This document shows positions 6,094-9,868 of a stretch of DNA of 9,868 nt, piece by piece. A program made the translations under genes and the position numbers. Origin of the DNA: Cyanobacteria bacterium UBA11370 (GTDB lineage: Bacteria; Cyanobacteriota; Cyanobacteriia; Cyanobacteriales; Coleofasciculaceae); NCBI GenBank assembly GCA_003486645.1, contig DNGI01000424.1:1339-11206 (forward strand), read 5' to 3'. The notes under the pieces were generated by a model. It was not told the DNA's origin. It made no database searches and saw nothing but the letters and a program-made list of their open reading frames with translations. Position 1 is the first letter of the stretch, and each line of letters starts with the position of its first letter.

Positions 6094-8394
6094 CTAAAAT
6101 CGATTAGATTGTAGCTGAAACTGACGCAAACGCAAGGCATTCGTAACAACAGAAACAGAACTAAATGCCATAGCTGCTCCCGCAATAATTGGATTAAGTA
6201 ACCAACCGAATAAAGGGAATAAAATACCAGCAGCTAGAGGAATACCAGCGACATTATAAGCAAAAGCAAAAAAGAGATTTTGGCGAATATTCCCCATAGT
6301 GGCGCGTGAAAGTCGAATAGCAGTAATAATGCCTTGGAGATCCCCAGAAATAAGGGTGATATCACTCGCTGCGATCGCCACATCTGTCCCTGTTCCAATG
6401 GCTAATCCTACATCCGCTTGAGCAAGTGCAGGTGCATCATTAATTCCATCTCCTACCATCGCTACAATTCGATTTTGGATTTTGGATTTTGGATTTTGGA
6501 TGGAAGAGGTTTTGCCAGTTTGTAGAGATTGAATTACGGCGGCTTTTTGATCAGGACGTACTTCGGCTAAGACGCGATTAATACCCACTTGTTGCGCGAT
6601 CGCTTCTGCGGTACGCTGATTATCTCCTGTGAGCATTACAACTTCTAACCCCATTCTTTGTAGGGTTTTTACGACTGCTTCTGATGAGGGTTTTACCGTA
6701 TCAGCAATACCAATTAGTCCTTCTAATTTTCCATTAACCGCAATAAATACAGCCGTTTCGCCTGCGTCTTCCCAAGCAACTTTTTGTCTGTGAAGCGGTA
6801 GCGTTTCAATCTTCAATTCATCCATCCAACGTTGAGTTCCAATTTGGATTAATTGATCTGAAACGACACCTTGAACGCCACTGCCTGCGATCGCTTCAAA
6901 TCTTTCTGGTTCCGGTAGAGGTTTTTCTACACCTTGAGACTCAGCATACTGCACAATCGCTTCTGCTAAGGGATGTTCTGAACGGTTTTCTATCGCTGCT
7001 GCTAATCGCAAGAGATTGATTTCATTATGATTAGCTGTTCCCTGAACAGTTATAAAGTTTGTAACACCTGGTTTTCCTTGGGTAATTGTTCCAGTTTTAT
7101 CTAAAACAATGGTTTGAATTTGATGAGCAAGTTCAAGACTTTCTGCCCCTTTAATTAGGATACCATGTTCTGCTCCTTTACCAAGTCCAACGGTAACAGA
7201 TGTAGGAGTAGCTAACCCTAAAGCACAGGGACAAGCAATAATTAAAACACTTACAGTTGTGATTGTAGCTAGGGTAAGATTGCCCATAAAATTAAACCAG
7301 AGGATGAATGTTGTAATGGCGATCGCAATCACCGCAGGTACAAACCATCCTGTTACTTGATCCGCTAACTTTTGAATCGGTGCTTTGGAACCCTGTGCCT
7401 CTTGAACTAATTTGACAATCTGAGCTAATGCTGTATCTTTTCCCACTCGCGTTGCTTGGAATTGGAAACTACCTGTTTTATTAATTGTTGCTCCAATCAC
7501 TTCATCTCCGGGTTGCTTAGTAATCGGAATACTCTCACCCGTAATCATCGATTCATCAATGGTAGAAGAACCCGAAATAACCTCTCCATCAACGGGAATT
7601 TTCTCTCCAGGACGCACCAAAACGATATCTCCTACCACAACATTACCGATAGGAATATCAACTTCTTTTCCACCCCGAATGACACGCGCTGTTTTCGCCT
7701 GCAATCCCATCAATTTACGAATAGCTTCTGAGGTTTGACCCTTGGCTCGATGTTCTAAAAAACGACCTAATAAGGTTAAACTAATAATGACAGCCGATGC
7801 TTCATAATAAACCTCTGGCATTAACCCCTGAGAGTTAAAAAAACCAGGATTTATTGTCGCCCATAAGGAATAGAAATAAGCCGCAGATGTTCCCAGTGTA
7901 ATCAACGTATTCATATCTGCGGTACGATGTCGAAAAGCAGCCCATGCTCCCCGATAAAACGATTGCCCTACCCAAAATTGAACTGGGGATGCTAATAGGA
8001 GTTGTAACCAGGGGTTGTGAAGTATATTAAAAATTGGGTGTAATTTTATTCCCGCCATGCTGGGTATGGAACCTACTACTAATAAGAGACTCAATCCACC
8101 CGCAATGAATATCTTCTGTTTGAGGTCTTTTTCTTGGGCTTCTCTAGCGGCTTTTTCAGTATCATTTTCGTCTGGTTCTTCTGAAATCGGATAAGCCGAA
8201 TAACCCACTTCAGTTACCGCATGAGTGATCTGATCGGAATGGGTTTGTTTGGTATTATATTTAACAGTAGCTTGCTCAGTACCAAAGTTAACATTGCACT
8301 CAACTACGCCCGGTACTGATTGAATGGCTTGCTCAATCGCGTTGGCGCAAGACGCACAAGCCATGCCTTTTAATTGCAGATGCAGTGTTTCCAT
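6094..8394 (-). CDS. copA: Cu(I)-exporting P1B-type ATPase
   Basis: The 766-residue heavy-metal ATPase has one N-terminal HMA domain with GMACASC (C13, C16). Its membrane core carries the metal-site CPC (388-390), Y713-N714, and M742 with S745-S746, the P1B-1 set for Cu(I). The actuator motif is TGES (285-288), the phosphorylated Asp is D432 in DKTGT, the nucleotide-site motif is SEHPL (H474-P475), and the P-domain hinges are MLTGD (587-591) and MVGDGIND (646-653). It should pump Cu(I) out of the cytoplasm (or into thylakoids, as CtaA/PacS types do; the neighbours favour detoxification). Residues about 629-641 ([12 protein letters not shown] region) are an extra stretch encoded by a heptamer repeat just before MVGDGIND. 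The ATG at 8394 has no clear ribosome site. It is first of three genes in the copper block. Confidence 0.95.
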   Translation of the reverse strand: METLHLQLKGMACASCANAIEQAIQSVPGVVECNVNFGTEQATVKYNTKQTHSDQITHAVTEVGYSAYPISEEPDENDTEKAAREAQEKDLKQKIFIAGGLSLLLVVGSIPSMAGIKLHPIFNILHNPWLQLLLASPVQFWVGQSFYRGAWAAFRHRTADMNTLITLGTSAAYFYSLWATINPGFFNSQGLMPEVYYEASAVIISLTLLGRFLEHRAKGQTSEAIRKLMGLQAKTARVIRGGKEVDIPIGNVVVGDIVLVRPGEKIPVDGEVISGSSTIDESMITGESIPITKQPGDEVIGATINKTGSFQFQATRVGKDTALAQIVKLVQEAQGSKAPIQKLADQVTGWFVPAVIAIAITTFILWFNFMGNLTLATITTVSVLIIACPCALGLATPTSVTVGLGKGAEHGILIKGAESLELAHQIQTIVLDKTGTITQGKPGVTNFITVQGTANHNEINLLRLAAAIENRSEHPLAEAIVQYAESQGVEKPLPEPERFEAIAGSGVQGVVSDQLIQIGTQRWMDELKIETLPLHRQKVAWEDAGETAVFIAVNGKLEGLIGIADTVKPSSEAVVKTLQRMGLEVVMLTGDNQRTAEAIAQQVGINRVLAEVRPDQKAAVIQSLQTGKTSSIQNPKSKIQNRIVAMVGDGINDAPALAQADVGLAIGTGTDVAIAASDITLISGDLQGIITAIRLSRATMGNIRQNLFFAFAYNVAGIPLAAGILFPLFGWLLNPIIAGAAMAFSSVSVVTNALRLRQFQLQSNRF
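6471..6498 (-). repeat. heptamer repeat ATCCAAA x4 inside copA
   Basis: Four perfect GATTTTG units on the plus strand (ATCCAAA on the coding strand) lie within the copA reading frame and encode the [10 protein letters not shown] stretch. The same type of heptamer, as GATTTTA, recurs in a short run over the copA stop codon (about 6082-6096) and near 8656-8667. Confidence 0.9.
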
Positions 8395-8569
8395 AAACTG
8401 ATTGGGAGCTATTACAATGAGCGGGAAAAGAAGGGTAAAGCTTTGTATTTTGAGTAAGTCTCTTAACTTTTTAACTTAACCCCTTCCTGATCATTACTCT
8501 AAAGTCTCTAGCTAACTGGAGGTTCAATAACCTGTAATAAAACTTTACTGATACAACCTATTGTTCAGG

Positions 8570-8655
8570 TTCATCTTGATTTAAAAAATAAGCTTATTAA
8601 TATATTGAGTTTGCCATGGGAAAATGAAATCAAGATGAAATCTTGATCATTTTCC
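8570..8655 (-). promoter_or_regulatory. overlapping inverted repeats upstream of copA (operator or attenuator candidate)
   Basis: A hairpin at 8619-8655 pairs GGAAAATGA and TCAAGAT with ATCTTGA and TCATTTTCC: 16 bp with an AA bulge and a GAA loop. The core reads ATCAAGAT, GAA, ATCTTGAT. Its inner half, AAATCAAGATGAA (8627-8639), also pairs perfectly over 13 bp with TTCATCTTGATTT (8570-8582). The two pairings exclude each other. A 12-bp palindrome AATAAGCTTATT (8587-8598) lies between, and small AACCT/AGGTT hairpins follow at 8520-8533 and 8555-8571. No T-run follows the large hairpin on either strand, so a simple terminator is unlikely. No promoter could be fixed with confidence; the region lies 175-261 bp before the copA start and just after the end of the upstream gene. 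Confidence 0.5.
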
Positions 8656-8676
8656 TAAAATCTAAAATTAGCTCGG

Positions 8677-9321
8677 TTAAGGTCGGAGTAAATCCGCATC
8701 TCCCGGTTGAGGAAGTCCTGGGGTACTTCTAGGATTAGGCGTTGGTAGCGGTGACGGTGATTCCCTCGGTGTCGGTGGGGGATTCTCAGGCAGGTTAGGA
8801 TTGAAGAGGCTAACCAAAACGTCTACTAAAGCATTCCGCTGGGCACGAGTTAGCCTTTGAATGGCAGCGCGATCGCCCTCCATGGGATTTTCATTTAAGG
8901 TGTTACCACCAGGATACTGGGAGGCGACTAGATACTCATGGGCACCCAGATAGTCTGCCATTGTCAATTTCCAATCCAACCGATAATAAGGAGGACGGCT
9001 TTTCACATATAAGTGATAGCGAATTAAACGACCCACTAGGGTATTATCCGCATCCACTTCGCCAGTTTCCTGACTAATATACTGATTTTCTAACGGCAAA
9101 TCGGGTAAGCGTTCATAAACTCGCTGCCAAACCTCTTGAGGTCTAAACCCCTGGGCAATAACAGGTTGTGAGGGCGTTAACTTAAAGACACCTGAACTTG
9201 TCGTCACTCCCACTTGGATTACAACCAAACCAAAACCGATTAGAGCAGCTAGAGCTAAGTGTAATAATCGTAAGTGTAATAGTCGTCGAACAGTTCTAAG
9301 GTTTGGTATCACTTTGACCAT
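8677..9321 (-). CDS. membrane-anchored hypothetical protein with proline-rich tail
   Basis: I do not recognise a named family. From the ATG at 9321 the protein has 214 residues. It has a basic N-terminus, a hydrophobic segment (about 18-40) that is an anchor or signal peptide, then a soluble domain (about 57-176) with PDLPLENQYI, TLVGRLIRYHLYVKSRP and YRLDWKLTMADYLGAHE. The tail (177-205) is rich in Pro and Ser/Thr. It is probably exported or on the membrane surface, and the domain looks like a conserved cyanobacterial one. The frame also opens at an ATG at 9366, but the extra residues (MGILVPSGRGGCQIK) are merely translated transposon-end sequence, so I reject that start. The insertion leaves only 6 native bases before the ATG. 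The element's own GAGGAGG (9335-9341) lies 13 bases upstream and may act as a weak ribosome site. Whether the gene is still expressed is uncertain. Confidence 0.7.
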   Translation of the reverse strand: MVKVIPNLRTVRRLLHLRLLHLALAALIGFGLVVIQVGVTTSSGVFKLTPSQPVIAQGFRPQEVWQRVYERLPDLPLENQYISQETGEVDADNTLVGRLIRYHLYVKSRPPYYRLDWKLTMADYLGAHEYLVASQYPGGNTLNENPMEGDRAAIQRLTRAQRNALVDVLVSLFNPNLPENPPPTPRESPSPLPTPNPRSTPGLPQPGDADLLRP

Positions 9322-9327
9322 CTTAAT

Positions 9328-9381
9328 TTGACATCCTCCTCGGCCTGAAGGCACGAGGATTCCCAAGACTCACGACTTGGG
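9328..9381 (-). mobile_element. right end of an IS200/IS605-type element
   Basis: After the tnpB stop codon the minus strand forms two hairpins. CCCAAG/CTTGGG (9362-9367 with 9376-9381) spans the stop. TCCTCG plus GCC pair with GGC plus CGAGGA (9337-9359), with a TGAA loop and one bulged base. The sequence then ends in GGATGTCAA, the usual form of such right ends in cyanobacteria. The boundary is put at 9328/9327. No terminal inverted repeats or target duplication are expected in this family. The left end and any tnpA lie outside the window. Confidence 0.75.
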
Positions 9382-9480
9382 TTTCTGTTTCCTTCCCTTA
9401 CAGGAGTTTTGCGACTGCCCAATAGACACATGCCTATCAGGTCTTACATTCGCTCCACAGACTATCACCGCAAGCCCTGC
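9328..9480 (-). ncRNA. predicted omegaRNA scaffold of TnpB
   Basis: In IS200/IS605 elements the guide RNA of TnpB covers the 3' part of tnpB and the right end, and its guide comes from the flanking host DNA. By that rule the scaffold ends at 9328, and the guide would begin ATTAAGATGGTCAAAGTG (9327 downwards). The 3' end is set by the hairpins; the 5' boundary given here is a guess from known relatives. Confidence 0.5.
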
Positions 9481-9868
9481 GGCTAAAATATTTTGCGCGG
9501 CATTAATGTCTCGGTCATGGTGCGTCCCACATTCAGGGCAGTCCCACTCACGAACATTAAGCGGCAGTTTATCAACAACATGACCACAGTTTCCGCAACG
9601 TTTAGAACTAGGAAACCATCGGTCAATTTTAACCAGTGTCCGACCGTACCACTGGCACTTGTATTCCAACTGACGAACCAACTCCGACCAACTAGCGTCA
9701 GCAATAGCTTGTGCCAATTTGTGGTTCTTCATCATATTCTTCACCGCCAAGTCTTCGACAGCAATCGTTTGGTTTTCACGTACCAGTCGAGTTGTCAGCT
9801 TGTGAAGGAAATCTGTTCTTGCATCAGCAATAGCTGCGTGAATTTGAGCAACTTTATGTCTGGCCTTC
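9370..9868 (-). CDS. tnpB: TnpB RNA-guided nuclease, C-terminal part
   Basis: The reading frame is open from the window edge to the TGA at 9370-9372, giving 165 visible residues; the N-terminal half, including the first RuvC Asp, lies beyond the window. Visible parts are a helical stretch ([17 protein letters not shown]), the RuvC-II Glu in [14 protein letters not shown], the zinc finger CGNCG and CPECG, and the RuvC-III Asp in [11 protein letters not shown]. TnpB is the RNA-guided DNA nuclease of IS200/IS605 elements, an ancestor of Cas12, and helps keep the element at its site. No frameshift or stop is seen, so this end looks functional. A TTG at 9748-9750 could be taken as a start, but the protein clearly continues upstream of it. 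Alternative open frames on both strands here are shadows. Confidence 0.9.
   Translation of the reverse strand, partial: KARHKVAQIHAAIADARTDFLHKLTTRLVRENQTIAVEDLAVKNMMKNHKLAQAIADASWSELVRQLEYKCQWYGRTLVKIDRWFPSSKRCGNCGHVVDKLPLNVREWDCPECGTHHDRDINAAQNILAAGLAVIVCGANVRPDRHVSIGQSQNSCKGRKQKPKS

Larger units (their letters stand above)
2241..8876. repeat. HIP1 octamers GCGATCGC, 11 copies
   Basis: Copies start at 2241, 2416, 3185, 3710, 4470, 4830, 6371, 6596, 6887, 7319 and 8869. All lie inside coding regions (recombinase 3, VOC 1, Uma2 1, DUF305 1, copA 4, hypothetical 1). This density marks a cyanobacterial genome. None was seen in the response regulator, pentapeptide, cupredoxin or tnpB genes. Confidence 0.9.

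Noticed and set aside
7456..7731. Plus-strand frame opposite copA
   Set aside because: The product is an Asn/Thr-rich string with no motif, opposite well-conserved copA motifs.
8619..8655. Hairpin as intrinsic terminator of the hypothetical gene
   Set aside because: The stem is strong, but the minus strand continues with CATGGCAAAC rather than a T-run.
9322..9366. Longer start for the hypothetical membrane protein
   Set aside because: The extra residues translate the right-end hairpin of the IS200/IS605-type element, not a native N-terminus.
9377..9704. Other open frames on both strands inside tnpB
   Set aside because: They overlap the TnpB zinc finger and RuvC-III coding region, which is clearly the real frame.

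Overview
The window looks like a cyanobacterial chromosome, probably a repeat-rich filamentous form. The octamer GCGATCGC (HIP1) occurs at least 11 times in 9.9 kb, the spacers carry several families of 7-bp tandem repeats, and most genes resemble families common in cyanobacteria (CheY/PilH-like regulator, pentapeptide-repeat protein, XisF-like serine recombinase, Uma2 nuclease, DUF305 protein).

Layout. 1-640: no complete gene. It holds a possible 3' end of an upstream plus-strand gene, two tandem hairpins, a strong intrinsic terminator (101-138), a hairpin-rich stretch and a ~140-bp fold-back element resembling a MITE. 641-1003 (+): single-domain response regulator. 1067-1896: heptamer arrays on both sides of a minus-strand pentapeptide-repeat gene (1214-1843). 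2102-3400 (-): large serine recombinase relative whose catalytic arginines appear to be replaced. 3453-3815 (-): small VOC/glyoxalase-fold protein. 3921-4514 (+): Uma2-family endonuclease. 4520-4724: long inverted heptamer repeat and a probable terminator. 4737-8394 (-): a three-gene copper block. 8395-8676: its leader, with overlapping inverted repeats. 8677-9321 (-): membrane-anchored protein of unknown function. 9328-9868 (-): right end and 3' part of tnpB of an IS200/IS605-type element, cut by the window edge.

The most coherent system is the copper block, transcribed copA, then a cupredoxin gene, then a DUF305 gene. CopA has the Cu(I) P1B-ATPase motifs (CxxC, CPC, YN, MxxSS). The second protein is a membrane-anchored cupredoxin with a CxMxM motif and an upstream Cys, as I recall for the pneumococcal Cu(I) chaperone CupA; its predicted topology puts the domain in the cytoplasm. 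The third is an exported Met/His-rich protein with two DUF305 motifs, like Synechocystis CopM. Together they suggest a relay: cytosolic chaperone, efflux pump, periplasmic sink. No metal-responsive repressor or sensor gene is in the window.

Other points of interest are a heptamer repeat inserted in frame in the P-domain of CopA, an attenuator-like or operator-like repeat set upstream of copA, and a TnpB element whose end sits 6 bp before a host start codon, so that its predicted omegaRNA guide would read across that codon. All calls are from reading the sequence; no database search was possible.
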